DNA of 64,000 bases from Psychrobacter sp. DAB_AL43B (lineage in GTDB: Bacteria > Pseudomonadota > Gammaproteobacteria > Pseudomonadales > Moraxellaceae). The position numbers were made by a program, and so were the translations under genes. The notes below the pieces were generated by a model that saw nothing but the letters and a program-made list of their open reading frames with translations, made no database searches and had not been told where the DNA came from. Every line of letters starts with the position of its first letter. The first letter of the stretch is position 1. This document shows, in pieces, positions 8,572 through 18,243 of this stretch. The stretch is taken from positions 1,736,001-1,800,000 of the forward strand of contig NZ_LT799838.1 of assembly GCF_900168255.1 (NCBI RefSeq). Reading direction: 5' to 3'.

Positions 8572-8981
8572 ATGCTCATTCATCAGTATGGCGGTAATAT
8601 TGCGAGCCCCTGCTGAACGGTTAAAGAGGTTAAATATTCGGCGTATTAACGTTTTGATTTTCACAGTCTCAAGACTGATGGGCTTTGGTTGCAAGCGATA
8701 GTACTAGCTGTTTCTAATCACACCGAATAGGTCGCACAATCTACGTTTGCTCAACCGTTTATCCTGCTCTGCAAGCTGTCCTATCAGCGATAGTCGCTCA
8801 GGTTGTCCAATGCCAAGTGAATGAGCAACATCGGGTATTTTACGCTTGTGATCGACTACCAAGCTGATGGCTTCGAGTTTGAATTCTCGGGTGTATTGAT
8901 TGCGTGTGGTGGTCATACTAGTTATCCTCTTTGGGTTAGTACAACCTCTTAAAAGCTGTCCAATTTTATTATGCCACTACA
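8572..8981 (-). mobile_element. internally deleted and truncated IS3-family copy
   Basis: The right end (terminal repeat TGTAGTGGCATAATAAAATT read inward from 8981) matches the intact IS3 copy at 3816-5082. The left part matches OrfB only up to the segment around 4495 of that copy and is cut by the IS982 side. Inside, the 70-codon frame 8704-8916 fuses the start of OrfA (through SLGIG) to the start of OrfB (QPERLSLIGQLAEQDKR). In the intact copy both genes have a GIG codon run at these points, so the deletion probably arose between short repeats. Not functional. Confidence 0.85.
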
Positions 8982-9287
8982 TATAAATCAGGCTAATCTA
9001 TGCTGTCATCCATATAAGACTTTAAAGTTGTAGAAAATACAATAAAAAAATTCAACTTTAATTCAATTTACTTCAAACAAAGCTATCAAACTATTTTTGA
9101 CCATACAAACTATAGAGCAGTTCAAAATAAAGACGAATCTGTAACATACCCATCATTTAAGGTCTTAACCGCTTATAAATCAGAGAGAAAAAAGATATAC
9201 CAACATTTAATAGGCTATTACCCTATTTATCCTTATAATACCCTAGTATTTTGTATGACTTTTCTTACTTTGTATCGGAGAATTATT
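8982..9287. other. intergenic stretch, no gene seen
   Basis: About 300 bp of AT-rich DNA between the IS3 relic and the peptidase gene. I see no coding frame or strong hairpin. The promoter of the peptidase gene should lie here but no convincing -35/-10 pair stands out. Confidence 0.5.
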
Positions 9288-12113
9288 TTGGCTGTAAATA
9301 CTTTAACATTTAGAAACACCTTATTAACGCTCTCGTTATCGATAGGGTTAATTGCCTGTGGTGGTGATGGTAGCGGAAGTGAATCCAATGCACCAGAAAA
9401 CTCTGGCAATACAAAACCTCCAGTTATCAATGACCGAATCAGTCAGGCGCTAAAAACAGGCGACTCTTCAAATTTAACCGAAGAGGATCGTCTAGCCTTA
9501 TTACAATCGGCACGCAGTACCGCAAAACAACAAAAGCAGTGGCAGCAAAATTTACTGAGCAGTTTATATCGTAATGCAGAACAGCAAGTCTTACAGCCAC
9601 GTTTGACATTTACACCAGAATCATCCATTAATATTTACCCTACCGATTTGAGTTCTGCCCTACCTATCGCTGTTGGAGATAGCGTATGTCAGTGGCCGCT
9701 TAACTTGCAAGCCAACAAAGGTTGCGGACTGGGCGTTGCGGCGCAAGTCGGTAAAGGCCGTGGTTTGGCTTATGGTCAAGAGATGTTTGGGAGTATGTTA
9801 AATGAACGAGCTGATTTTACTCCATTTAATGAGGTGTTTAATAATAGCTTACGCTGGTTAATTAACGGTAATGCCCAAACGCCATTGAAAGCCTCATTAA
9901 GTATTGCCGTTAGAGGTTATAACGCGCAAACAGCAAAAAACTATTTTGAAAAGCAATTGGGAACAGAAGTTACTATCTTAGATTGTAATGTCCTCGACCC
10001 CAATCAAAGCTGTTGGAAAAATGCCGATCTGATTGTCCTGAGTAACGGTATTGGTTCAGAAAATTTTGAAACTGAACTGATTCAAGGTTATTTAGAGGCA
10101 GGAAAACCCATTTATTTTCATGCTTCTAACCGTAACGTAAACGGTAATATGGGAAAAGTCTTGGCGGCGATGCACATGCAAGCTAATGATAATTATTGGC
10201 GCACTAAGGATATGTTGTCGCTATCTGAATCAAAAACAGCGCAGCAACGCTGGGATCAAATTAATAAAATTGATAGCATCATTAGTACCCTCGAATATTT
10301 CATCGATCCTAAATCGGTCACTCTAGGTGAAATTAATCCTGATAATCCCATCATTCAAAATATTAATGCGCTTTCGAGCTCAATACGAACGTTAAACGAT
10401 CAAGGTTTCTCAGTCTTCAGTAGCAAAAATAAAAATAGTATTTTAAATACGTTGGTTTTAGTGGCCGATATGTGGCGTCCAACGGTCAGCTACAATGGTC
10501 TCAGTAAGAATAGTGATCCATTAACCTTTATGCAAACCTATGCGTCTGATGTGTGGCTGGATTATAATCGCGACTACACTACTGCTGCCGAACAAGGTGC
10601 GGGAGACTATATGCCTGCAGCGGCGCAACATATGCCGGTGAGCGCAGATTGGGAAACCATTACCGTCACCATTCCACAAGGCGGTGGCTACACTGCGATT
10701 GGACGTGCCAGCATTCCAGCCAAAGCCGTCAGTATTAAAGTTAAAGATGCGCAAGGGGCCAATCTATCGGTACAAACCAGCTATTTGCGCACTGCAGGTA
10801 ATGCATTCGATAATGGTGGCTATAAACGTCCGGCTCGTCCACAAAGCTCTCGTCTACCATTGAACCAACAAATCGAAAATAAATTCATTAGCCCATTCGG
10901 CGGGCCATTGATATTAAATTATAACAATGCGAAACCAGGCAGTACCATTACTTTAGAGATCAAAGGGGCGGCAAAATATGCCCATTATGATTTTACTCAA
11001 GCAATGAGTGACAGCGAAAAAAATCAAGCCAATCAAGTCTTACAAAGTAAAACCTTCGGATGGAATACCTTTAAATTTGTCGGCGGTGAAATCCAGCAAA
11101 CCAATGCCTATGCCTTGAAAGTCATGGGTAACTTATCTCCCGACAAGTATATTGAAAGAATTAAAACAGTCATCTATGATAGTAACCATATTGCCAATGG
11201 TTATAACAATATGCCGCTAGATGCCGGCACGCAACAATACTGCAATACTCTCGGTTGGGATTGCACCAGCAATCTTCATCGCGCCCCGAATGTGCAACAC
11301 TTTATTGGTTGGATTGCGACCTGTGGCTTCTTGTGTTCAGGAAATCCCTCTGATGGTTCAACCGGTCTAGATATTGGTTGGGGTTGGGTACATGAACTGG
11401 GTCACAACACCGTCCAACCCGTATTAAGTATGACGTTTAAATCGACAGAAAATGGTAGCAATATTGGTTGTGGCACTGAATGTGATAACAATATTTTGGC
11501 AGGCTTAAGTATGCTACGTAAATATGAAATTTACGGGCTAGACAGTAACGGTGGTAACTTTAATCATCCACTGCTGTACGCCTATATGAAAGACAGTCGT
11601 GACTCCAATTTAACGGGTGAAGCACTGCGGGCACATATGGAAAAACGCTTATGGCAAGGCAGCGACAATGCTAAGCAAGCGGTTCATATGCAATTGGCGC
11701 ACAGCTACACCAAGTTACATCAAGGTAAAGCCAAACCAGATCTGCAAGGTGTGCTTGAGTTTATGCGTTTATTGAATACCTCACAGCGTCTGTATAACCA
11801 AATTGATTTATCTAAAGCCAGTCAAGCTGAAAAGAATAAACTAGGTTTAGGTGCGTTTAATCAGAAAAATCTAAGTCGTCCAGATATGCTGTATGTACTC
11901 AGCTCTAAAATCATCGGCTATGACTTAAAGGCAATGTTCGCGCTATATGGTCTACCTATTACAGAAACTGCACAGGATTCTGTGGCGCTGTTGAAGTTAC
12001 CTGAAGCACCATTGAATTTTTATACTCAGCCTGCGAATCGCGCTAATCATCTAAACGAAGGCACTTGGGTAACGCTGCCAGCTACAGGGCCAATTGCCGA
12101 CTATCCTAACTAA
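9288..12113 (+). CDS. ImpA-like secreted M60-family metallopeptidase lipoprotein
   Basis: 941 residues from the TTG at 9288, chosen because GGAG lies 7 bases upstream and it yields a compact lipoprotein signal (FRNTLLTLSLSIGLIAC, lipobox LIAC). The in-frame ATG at 9255 would add 11 residues with no good ribosome site. A Ser/Asn-rich linker follows the cysteine. The zinc motif is in GWGWVHELGHNTVQP, about residue 705, with an acidic partner further on, fitting the gluzincin M60-like group. The N-terminal half resembles the ImpA family of P. aeruginosa, which cleaves O-glycosylated mucin-type proteins. Likely role: surface or periplasm-exposed glycoprotein or mucin protease. It stands alone and is followed by a strong terminator. 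Confidence 0.8.
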   Translation: MAVNTLTFRNTLLTLSLSIGLIACGGDGSGSESNAPENSGNTKPPVINDRISQALKTGDSSNLTEEDRLALLQSARSTAKQQKQWQQNLLSSLYRNAEQQVLQPRLTFTPESSINIYPTDLSSALPIAVGDSVCQWPLNLQANKGCGLGVAAQVGKGRGLAYGQEMFGSMLNERADFTPFNEVFNNSLRWLINGNAQTPLKASLSIAVRGYNAQTAKNYFEKQLGTEVTILDCNVLDPNQSCWKNADLIVLSNGIGSENFETELIQGYLEAGKPIYFHASNRNVNGNMGKVLAAMHMQANDNYWRTKDMLSLSESKTAQQRWDQINKIDSIISTLEYFIDPKSVTLGEINPDNPIIQNINALSSSIRTLNDQGFSVFSSKNKNSILNTLVLVADMWRPTVSYNGLSKNSDPLTFMQTYASDVWLDYNRDYTTAAEQGAGDYMPAAAQHMPVSADWETITVTIPQGGGYTAIGRASIPAKAVSIKVKDAQGANLSVQTSYLRTAGNAFDNGGYKRPARPQSSRLPLNQQIENKFISPFGGPLILNYNNAKPGSTITLEIKGAAKYAHYDFTQAMSDSEKNQANQVLQSKTFGWNTFKFVGGEIQQTNAYALKVMGNLSPDKYIERIKTVIYDSNHIANGYNNMPLDAGTQQYCNTLGWDCTSNLHRAPNVQHFIGWIATCGFLCSGNPSDGSTGLDIGWGWVHELGHNTVQPVLSMTFKSTENGSNIGCGTECDNNILAGLSMLRKYEIYGLDSNGGNFNHPLLYAYMKDSRDSNLTGEALRAHMEKRLWQGSDNAKQAVHMQLAHSYTKLHQGKAKPDLQGVLEFMRLLNTSQRLYNQIDLSKASQAEKNKLGLGAFNQKNLSRPDMLYVLSSKIIGYDLKAMFALYGLPITETAQDSVALLKLPEAPLNFYTQPANRANHLNEGTWVTLPATGPIADYPN

Positions 12114-12138
12114 ATCATTTTTAATAAAACAGATAAAA

Positions 12139-12169
12139 AAAGCCACTTTCATTCAATGAAAGTGGCTTT
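12139..12169 (+). terminator. rho-independent terminator after the peptidase gene
   Basis: AAAGCCACTTTCA pairs perfectly with TGAAAGTGGCTTT around a short loop, flanked by A-rich DNA on the left and a T-rich end on the right. Confidence 0.85.
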
Positions 12170-12362
12170 CTTATTAACAGAGTATGGGTAGTGTCCCTAT
12201 TTTTGCTTGAGTTAATAAGCACACAATCAATATGCCCAAGGAATCACGCTTATCAGCAGATATTAGCAGTATATTTTGATTTTTTTATCGAAACCTTCTC
12301 TCAAGAAAGCGGGTCTGAGGCAATCTCTGGGCAGTTTACTATCGACTGCATTTTTATTCCGT
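12170..12362. other. intergenic stretch with an unrecognised decayed frame
   Basis: The plus strand reads MPKESRLSADISSIF and then several stops in a style that could be a broken transposase-like gene. I cannot assign it and do not call a gene here. Confidence 0.25.
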
Positions 12363-13358
12363 TTAGAGTAAAAGTGGAAATTGATAGACTCCTGCATATA
12401 TCAATGTGCCAATTAGCACACAGACAACACTGAGCCAAACAAGATAAACATGAGAGGGTAACCAATCTATTTGCCAGTTAATTTTACTCCGCACGCTCAA
12501 CCACTCTGTCACGCTAATCGCTAGCGTCAGCCATAACGTACCTACTAAATAACCACCCAGTACATCACTCAAATAGTGCTCATTTAGCACGATTCTGCTT
12601 AACCCTATTACCATAGCGAAAAAGACGGCAATCACCGCTATACGGACTTGTCGAATAAAATTGTGGCTAAAACGAATAGCCATGTAGGCAATAAACCCAT
12701 ATAACGCAACCGTAACCGTCGCATGTCCACTTGGAAAGGAGTTTGTCTGTTCAAACAGTAAAATATCTGCTGGTCGGGCGCGCTGAAACAACAGTTTACT
12801 GAGGAAGGTAAATACCGTACTGCCTAAAGCGGCTATTAGTAAGCCAATGACTATATAGCGTTGGCAAATCACCCAGCAGAATATACAGGTTAAAAGCACC
12901 ACTAAGCATGTAATGGGCGTAGAGCCCAAACTGGTAATGAAAATAAAGAAGTTTACGACTGATGATTCGCTCAGCGTACTCATCTGGTGTGACACAAAGT
13001 AGTCTATTGCCACGATAGAGTCTGAAGTGACAACATCTTCAACCAATCCAAGAAACAACGCCAAAGTATAGCCCATGACTAGCAATAAAAATGTCAGAGG
13101 TAAGCCATAAAAATGCTGGATATGAAGTCTTTGCCAAAACAAATGATATAGTTTTGGGTAATCATTTTTTAATACGATCAGTCGTTTGCTTAGCCCAATA
13201 GACTTGTCAAATGACAGCCAATAACGCATTACGTGAGCAAGTAATTTCTTGCCATAACGAATAACAAAGTATTGCAGAATCCATAAAAAAATAATCACTA
13301 ACAAAACCAAACCACTTAAGATAACTAACTGCTGGTTGGTTTGAATGACAGTGAACAT
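12363..13358 (-). CDS. PAP2-family membrane phosphatase
   Basis: 331 residues from the ATG at 13358; AGAGG lies 10 bases upstream, while the two TTG codons before it sit on top of that site. The three PAP2 phosphatase motifs are complete: KLLFQRARP, PSGHATV, and SRIVLNEHYLSDVLGG. The protein is mostly hydrophobic with about six or more membrane helices and an extra N-terminal membrane segment. Such enzymes dephosphorylate undecaprenyl pyrophosphate, phosphatidic acid or phosphatidylglycerophosphate at the outer face of the inner membrane; which one is not visible. It is separate from the PAP2 protein at 18.7 kb, which has weaker motifs. Confidence 0.88.
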   Translation of the reverse strand: MFTVIQTNQQLVILSGLVLLVIIFLWILQYFVIRYGKKLLAHVMRYWLSFDKSIGLSKRLIVLKNDYPKLYHLFWQRLHIQHFYGLPLTFLLLVMGYTLALFLGLVEDVVTSDSIVAIDYFVSHQMSTLSESSVVNFFIFITSLGSTPITCLVVLLTCIFCWVICQRYIVIGLLIAALGSTVFTFLSKLLFQRARPADILLFEQTNSFPSGHATVTVALYGFIAYMAIRFSHNFIRQVRIAVIAVFFAMVIGLSRIVLNEHYLSDVLGGYLVGTLWLTLAISVTEWLSVRSKINWQIDWLPSHVYLVWLSVVCVLIGTLIYAGVYQFPLLL

Positions 13359-13424
13359 GAACAACAAGCCTCTTTTAGCGACAGTTTTTGTAGATATATA
13401 GTCGATCCACTATCAAAAAACACA

Positions 13425-13500
13425 GTGCTACTGGGATAAGTTTTGCGCTGCCTCTGTCTGCGCAGGCACAGCAAGCAAGGAAAATTTATACCAGTAGCGC
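13425..13500. repeat. dispersed hairpin repeat, copy A
   Basis: A 76-bp unit whose ends pair (GTGCTACTGG with CCAGTAGCGC) around a core GCCTCTGTCTGCGCAGGCA shared with copies B (32167) and C (44019). The surrounding sequence is also alike: TTATTTAGGACTGGCTATA follows here and a related end follows copy C. Intergenic, no coding frame. Confidence 0.75.
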
Positions 13501-13618
13501 GTTATAATATTTGACCTTATTTTATTTAGGACTGGCTATAGAGTTTTTAGGCCAGTATAAACGATAGACGCAGCTTATCCGTTCATCTCAACTGTATTGG
13601 CCTACGACATGCTATAAA

Positions 13619-14104
13619 TTAAGCCATGTCATAGATTACGCTATAAGGAATACAAAAAGCGGTATTTTCTTTGATAGGTTTAAAGCAGTGTAAAACCTTG
13701 GAGAAATCAGGAACTTTCTTTTTATGAAGATTGTCCATTTCAGTTTTGGTCAACTTCCTCAGAGTGCGTGAGTTAAGTTTTATGATCTTTGCTGGCTTAT
13801 CATTGATACTGATAGTTTCTTCTAGATCCAGCGTTTCTCCATTATCCCCAAATCTAAAACTGGCATTATTGATCGTTGAGACTGTTTTATTAGAGGTTGT
13901 TATAAAATTAAGCTGTTGAACAAAGTAAACCATACTAGCGCCTGTGTTACCTTTAAAGCGACAGGGTGTTTTTTTCAGCACTTTTTGACTGGTCAGCGAC
14001 ACTGTAGTGCAAATCGTATCGCCCTCCACTTCAGCGACCATCGCCATTGCACTAACAGACCCTAATAGCATAGGCAAAATAATAAGCTGTTGTTTAGTAG
14101 TCAT
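13619..14104 (-). CDS. small exported protein of unknown function
   Basis: 161 residues. An N-terminal signal peptide is clear (KQQLIILPMLLGSVSAMAMV, likely cleaved near Ala-Met-Ala). The mature part has four cysteines, which could form two disulfides in the periplasm (CTT, CRFKGN, CFKP, CIPYS), and is otherwise basic. AAAGG lies 8 bases before the start. It is divergent from eptA, and the 150-bp gap between them carries the PmrA-type box, so it could share that control. I do not recognise a family. Confidence 0.7.
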   Translation of the reverse strand: MTTKQQLIILPMLLGSVSAMAMVAEVEGDTICTTVSLTSQKVLKKTPCRFKGNTGASMVYFVQQLNFITTSNKTVSTINNASFRFGDNGETLDLEETISINDKPAKIIKLNSRTLRKLTKTEMDNLHKKKVPDFSKVLHCFKPIKENTAFCIPYSVIYDMA

Positions 14105-14182
14105 GTGAGCAGCCTTTATTAGTCTTTAAAGTATCAAATACCCTATAAAATTCGTTACCAATCACGCATTTTATTCAGTCTT

Positions 14183-14216
14183 CTTAACGTCTTCTTAACA
14201 GAGTAATTGCTATCTT
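14183..14216 (+). promoter_or_regulatory. PmrA-type box and promoter of eptA
   Basis: CTTAAC-GTCTT-CTTAAC at 14183-14199 is a direct repeat of the CTTAA-N6-CTTAA form bound by PmrA/BasR. TATCTT at 14211-14216 lies 11 bases after the box as a -10. The same geometry recurs before dgkA. Transcription would start near 14222, which argues for the eptA start at 14258 and not 14222. Confidence 0.75.
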
Positions 14217-14257
14217 AAAAAATGAAACCTTCCTTCATTCTATTAAGAAGTGCGTGT

Positions 14258-15976
14258 ATGTCAAAACACTTAGTTGCTGAGCCAGCCGTTGCAAAAACCA
14301 ATAATATAAGCCTTGCTAAAAATAATACTGTAACGACTAAGAAAAGAAAATTCTATAATCGTGAGGTCAATCTCGCTTACTTGATTACCGTCGTTGTACT
14401 ATATCTCGTTGCTACGGCAAATATAGGTTTCTTTAAGCAAGTATTGGCTATATATCCGTTTGCTGACAATATTGACTTTATAGCTTCTCTTAGCGGCTTA
14501 CTATTTGGACTGATGTGGTTATTGTTTCAGCTGTTATGTTATCGACCTACGGCAAAAGTAGTACTGATTACCATGGTGCTAATTGCAGCGATATGTGGTT
14601 ACTTCACTGATGCTTATGGAACGATATTTGATAGCGGTATGTTGGTTAATAGCTTGCAGACTGACCAAGCAGAAGCGATGGGTTTGATGGCGCCAAGCTT
14701 TGTTATTCGACTGCTGCTATTGGGTGCGTTACCAGCTTTTATTATCAGTAAGCTGCGAATAAAGCGTTTGTCTATAGGTCGATCAATATTGCAAAAGCTA
14801 GCCACTTTGATAACGTCTATCGCGATAATAGCGGTTTGCCTATTACCATTTGGGGATCAGTACGCCAGCTTCTTTCGCCAGCATAAGCTAGTGCGTAGTT
14901 ATACCAATCCCATTACCCCTGTTTATTCTGTCATCAAACTTGGTACCGATTATGTCGATGAGCTACGCCGCCCTGATACACTGCTACTGCATGCGACAGA
15001 TGCGAAACGCACAGCACCTGTCGGTAGTACAACAAAACCTAAGCTGATGGTATTCGTAGTCGGTGAAACGGTTCGCGCTGACCATATTGGTTTAAATGGC
15101 TATAAGCGCGATACGATGCCGCTGCTTGCCAGCCAGCCAGATATTTATAGCTTTAAGAATGCGACCTCTTGCGGCACCTCTACCGCTTATTCAGTACCTT
15201 GTATGTTTAGTTACGCTAATAGAGAAAACTACGACGTTGATACTGCGGAGTATAATGAAAACGTACTAGATACGCTCAATAAGCAAGGCGTCAATATCAT
15301 ATGGCGGGATAATAACTCTAGCTCTAAAGGCGTGGCAGACCGCGTGACTGTTGAAGATTATAAAACGCCTGAGGTAAATCCAAATTGTGATATTGAATGC
15401 CGCGATATTGGCATGCTTAATGGTTTTGATACTTTAGTTAAGCCGGATACAGGGGTCAAATCAGCTGTTAAACAACAAGACACACTCATTTTACTACATC
15501 AAATGGGCAATCATGGTCCTGCTTATTACAAGCGCTACCCCAAAGAGTTTGAAGAATATAAGCCAGTCTGTATGACCAATGAACTGTCCAAATGCGATGA
15601 TCAGTCGGTTATTAACGGTTATGACAATGCGATTCGCTATACCGACTACTTCTTAAATGCCGTCATAGATACGCTAAAACCCTACGAGCAAGACTATGAT
15701 GTGGTGATGGTATATATTAGTGATCATGGAGAAAGTTTGGGTGAAAACAACGTATATTTACATGGTTTGCCGTACAGTATTGCACCGAATGCTCAAAAAC
15801 AGGTGCCAGTCATTATCTGGTCGCCTAGTAGCAACAGCATCGATAACAATAGCCTCTCTAGTATGATCAAGCAGCCAGTTTCGCATGACTTTATTACGCC
15901 AACCCTGCTAAGCTTCTTTAATATTACGACTAAAGAAGTGGCGTCAGAACCTACTTTTTTCCAGACTACCCATTAA
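14258..15976 (+). CDS. eptA: lipid A phosphoethanolamine transferase (EptA/MCR-like)
   Basis: 572 residues from the ATG at 14258, with AAGAAG 7 bases upstream; a frame-mate ATG at 14222 has no ribosome site. About five N-terminal membrane helices are followed by a periplasmic alkaline-phosphatase-fold domain. Catalytic and zinc residues are visible: the glutamate in VVGETVRADHIGLNGY, the nucleophilic threonine in SCGTSTAYSVPCMFS, HQMGNHGPAYYKRYP, and Asp-His in YISDHGESLGENNVYLHG. Paired cysteines (SCGTSTAYSVPC, CDIEC, CMTNELSKC) fit the family disulfides. It moves phosphoethanolamine from phosphatidylethanolamine to lipid A, lowering negative charge and giving cationic peptide and polymyxin tolerance. 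It is followed by pmrA/pmrB-like genes and dgkA, which recycles the diacylglycerol by-product. Confidence 0.93.
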   Translation: MSKHLVAEPAVAKTNNISLAKNNTVTTKKRKFYNREVNLAYLITVVVLYLVATANIGFFKQVLAIYPFADNIDFIASLSGLLFGLMWLLFQLLCYRPTAKVVLITMVLIAAICGYFTDAYGTIFDSGMLVNSLQTDQAEAMGLMAPSFVIRLLLLGALPAFIISKLRIKRLSIGRSILQKLATLITSIAIIAVCLLPFGDQYASFFRQHKLVRSYTNPITPVYSVIKLGTDYVDELRRPDTLLLHATDAKRTAPVGSTTKPKLMVFVVGETVRADHIGLNGYKRDTMPLLASQPDIYSFKNATSCGTSTAYSVPCMFSYANRENYDVDTAEYNENVLDTLNKQGVNIIWRDNNSSSKGVADRVTVEDYKTPEVNPNCDIECRDIGMLNGFDTLVKPDTGVKSAVKQQDTLILLHQMGNHGPAYYKRYPKEFEEYKPVCMTNELSKCDDQSVINGYDNAIRYTDYFLNAVIDTLKPYEQDYDVVMVYISDHGESLGENNVYLHGLPYSIAPNAQKQVPVIIWSPSSNSIDNNSLSSMIKQPVSHDFITPTLLSFFNITTKEVASEPTFFQTTH

Positions 15977-16021
15977 ATTACTTTTTATCCGCCTCACGCT
16001 TTTTATAGAGTAGTAGCCATT

Positions 16022-16708
16022 ATGTATAAAATACTTATCATTGAAGACAATCCTGATATCGTGGCAAATATCTATGCTTTTTTTGAACCAAAGGGCTTTG
16101 TGCTGGATAATGCCCATAATGGACTTAGTGGCTTGGCACTGGCAGCAAGTAATCGTTACGACGTTATCCTGTTAGACGTGATGCTTCCCGGTATGGACGG
16201 TACCAAACTGTGCAAAACGCTCAGAGAAGAGCTGCATGATAAGACACCTGTATTAATGCTGACTGCGCGTGACACTGTTTTGGATAAAGTAGCAGGATTT
16301 GATAGCGGTGCTGATGATTATTTGGTCAAGCCTTTCTCATTGGTTGAATTGGAAGCACGTATCAAAGCGCTGATACGCCGCCATCAGGATGAACATTTTC
16401 AGCACAGTATTGAAGTTGGTAAGCTGTCTTTAAATACTGAGGAACATAGCATCAAACGAGAAGATAAACTGCTAAAACTCACCCCAACAGGATTCAAAAT
16501 CTTACATACCTTAATGAGTGCCTCGCCTCGGGTCGTTAGTAAAACCGAGCTTGAGGAAAAAGTATGGGGACAGGATGTGCCAAGTAGTGATGCCCTTCGC
16601 ACCCATTTGCATAGTGTGCGTGCACAAGTTGACAAACCGTTCGATAAAACTATGATAGTAACGATGCCTGGTGTTGGTTACCAAATTATTGATCCAGACA
16701 AGGTGTAA
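16022..16708 (+). CDS. pmrA: OmpR-family response regulator, PmrA-like
   Basis: 228 residues. It has a receiver domain with the phospho-acceptor aspartate in DVILLDVMLPGMDG and the lysine in DDYLVKPFSLVELEARI, then a winged-helix DNA-binding domain ending TMIVTMPGVGYQI. It begins 45 bp after eptA and is followed by its kinase. The CTTAA direct-repeat boxes in the neighbourhood fit binding by a PmrA/BasR-type regulator. The name is based on context and box type. Confidence 0.85.
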   Translation: MYKILIIEDNPDIVANIYAFFEPKGFVLDNAHNGLSGLALAASNRYDVILLDVMLPGMDGTKLCKTLREELHDKTPVLMLTARDTVLDKVAGFDSGADDYLVKPFSLVELEARIKALIRRHQDEHFQHSIEVGKLSLNTEEHSIKREDKLLKLTPTGFKILHTLMSASPRVVSKTELEEKVWGQDVPSSDALRTHLHSVRAQVDKPFDKTMIVTMPGVGYQIIDPDKV

Positions 16709-16807
16709 AGCTTCATAATAAGATTTAAATACGAAACGCTATAATGAGGAATCGTATCTGTATTTATTCTCACTCTATCTACTGCCCTACACTGCTAAGT
16801 AAATGCC

Positions 16808-18115
16808 ATGTTCAATATAGACTCAATCGCTAATAAGTTTCGCATCTCCTATTTCCTATTTGCCTTGCTGCTTTGCACAACTTTCGTCAGTATTTTTATG
16901 TATGCTGAAGTCAGAATAGAGCAAGAGTTAGTCAAAGCTCGTCTTCTACAACAGTTAGAGCTTAGTCAAGAAAAAGAAGGTAAGCAGACGGTTTATACTG
17001 CCAATCCGGGTATTAAAATTTATCACTACGATATGGCACCAGCAAACTTACAGGCTTTAGCGACCGAAACAGTACAAGAAATACCAGTGATGGTAAATAA
17101 TCAAGCTGGCAACTTTGAGACCAATTTACACTTTTTCGCCTATCAACAAAATAAACAAGCTTATATTTTGACCTATTTAGAAGACGACGAAATGGTGATG
17201 GAAAACTATCCTGTTTTGGCAATATTTGAGCATCTAGAAGATATATTTGCGGATGCACTAAAAATTGCGGTCGTTTTGAGTTTGCTAATCGCCGCCATAT
17301 TTTCACATTTATCTGCTAAGCAAATCACCAAGCCACTATTAGACCTAAAGCAAGCAGTGGAAACAGATCATCAAAACTTAACCGAATTAACCCATCTACC
17401 GTCAGAAGTTGGGGTGTTAGCGAGGGCAATTGATGAAAAAAATCATAAACTAGAGCAATATCTAAAACGCGAGCAACTATTTACCGGCGATGTCAGTCAT
17501 GAGTTGCGCACACCGTTGACCATTATTATGGGCGCATCTGAGGTATTAGCCTCACAACTTGAAGACAACAGTCGCTTGAGCGAATTCGCCAACCGTATTA
17601 GCACTACCGCTAAAGAAACCTCTGAAATTATCAGCGCCTTATTACTCTTATCGCGCGCTCCTGAGCAACTGGACACACCGCAAACGTCTATCAACACCAT
17701 CGCCCTTAATGAAGTGTCACGCTTAAAATATTTGCTCCGCCATAAACCGGTCAATTGCAAAGTAGTCGCTGATGAAGATTATGTGGCTTATGTAAGACCT
17801 GAGCTGTTAAAAATGGCATTGGGAAACTTAATAAAAAACGCCTTTCAGTACACCGATGATGGTGAAGTAATCGTGACTATTGATGCCAAAAAAATAACAG
17901 TATCTGATACAGGTCTTGGTGTTCCTGAGGCTATGATGCCACTACTCTATGAGAGGTTTGAGCGTCTAAATGAGGTAAATACAGGCGATCAAGTAGAAGG
18001 TAGCGGTTTGGGTCTTAGTATTGTGCAACGTATCATGACTCATATGGACTGGCAGTTAACCCATCAAGCTAATAAGACAGGCGGTAGTACGTTTAGTATT
18101 TATTATAATAAATAA
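16808..18115 (+). CDS. pmrB: sensor histidine kinase, PmrB-like
   Basis: 435 residues. Two membrane helices (about residues 13-35 and 150-170) enclose a periplasmic domain rich in Glu/Asp such as YLEDDEMVMENY, which could sense metal or peptide. The kinase core has the H-box FTGDVSHELRTPLTIIMGAS, N-box ALGNLIKNAFQYTDDGEV, and G-boxes DTGLGVPE and GSGLGLSIVQRI. It follows the response regulator by 99 bp and should form its partner. The acidic periplasmic loop is typical of PmrB but the ligand is not shown. Confidence 0.85.
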   Translation: MFNIDSIANKFRISYFLFALLLCTTFVSIFMYAEVRIEQELVKARLLQQLELSQEKEGKQTVYTANPGIKIYHYDMAPANLQALATETVQEIPVMVNNQAGNFETNLHFFAYQQNKQAYILTYLEDDEMVMENYPVLAIFEHLEDIFADALKIAVVLSLLIAAIFSHLSAKQITKPLLDLKQAVETDHQNLTELTHLPSEVGVLARAIDEKNHKLEQYLKREQLFTGDVSHELRTPLTIIMGASEVLASQLEDNSRLSEFANRISTTAKETSEIISALLLLSRAPEQLDTPQTSINTIALNEVSRLKYLLRHKPVNCKVVADEDYVAYVRPELLKMALGNLIKNAFQYTDDGEVIVTIDAKKITVSDTGLGVPEAMMPLLYERFERLNEVNTGDQVEGSGLGLSIVQRIMTHMDWQLTHQANKTGGSTFSIYYNK

Positions 18116-18167
18116 TATATATATATGAGTCTTTACTATATTTCATACATCAACAAATCAATATGTT

Positions 18168-18210
18168 CTTAACTGTCTTAACGTTTTCTTAATATTCACT
18201 GCCTTATAAT
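18168..18210 (+). promoter_or_regulatory. PmrA-type box (three half-sites) and -10 of dgkA
   Basis: CTTAAC at 18168, CTTAAC at 18177 and CTTAAT at 18188; the last two form CTTAA-N6-CTTAA. TATAAT at 18205-18210 lies 11 bases after the box, as in the eptA promoter. The extra upstream half-site at a 9-base step is unusual. Confidence 0.72.
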
Positions 18211-18243
18211 ATTTTATAAGACAATGAATATTAAGAATTCAAT

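Noticed and set aside
12191..12433. 80-codon plus frame after the peptidase gene
   Set aside because: It overlaps the end of the PAP2 gene on the other strand, has no ribosome site, and no recognisable family.
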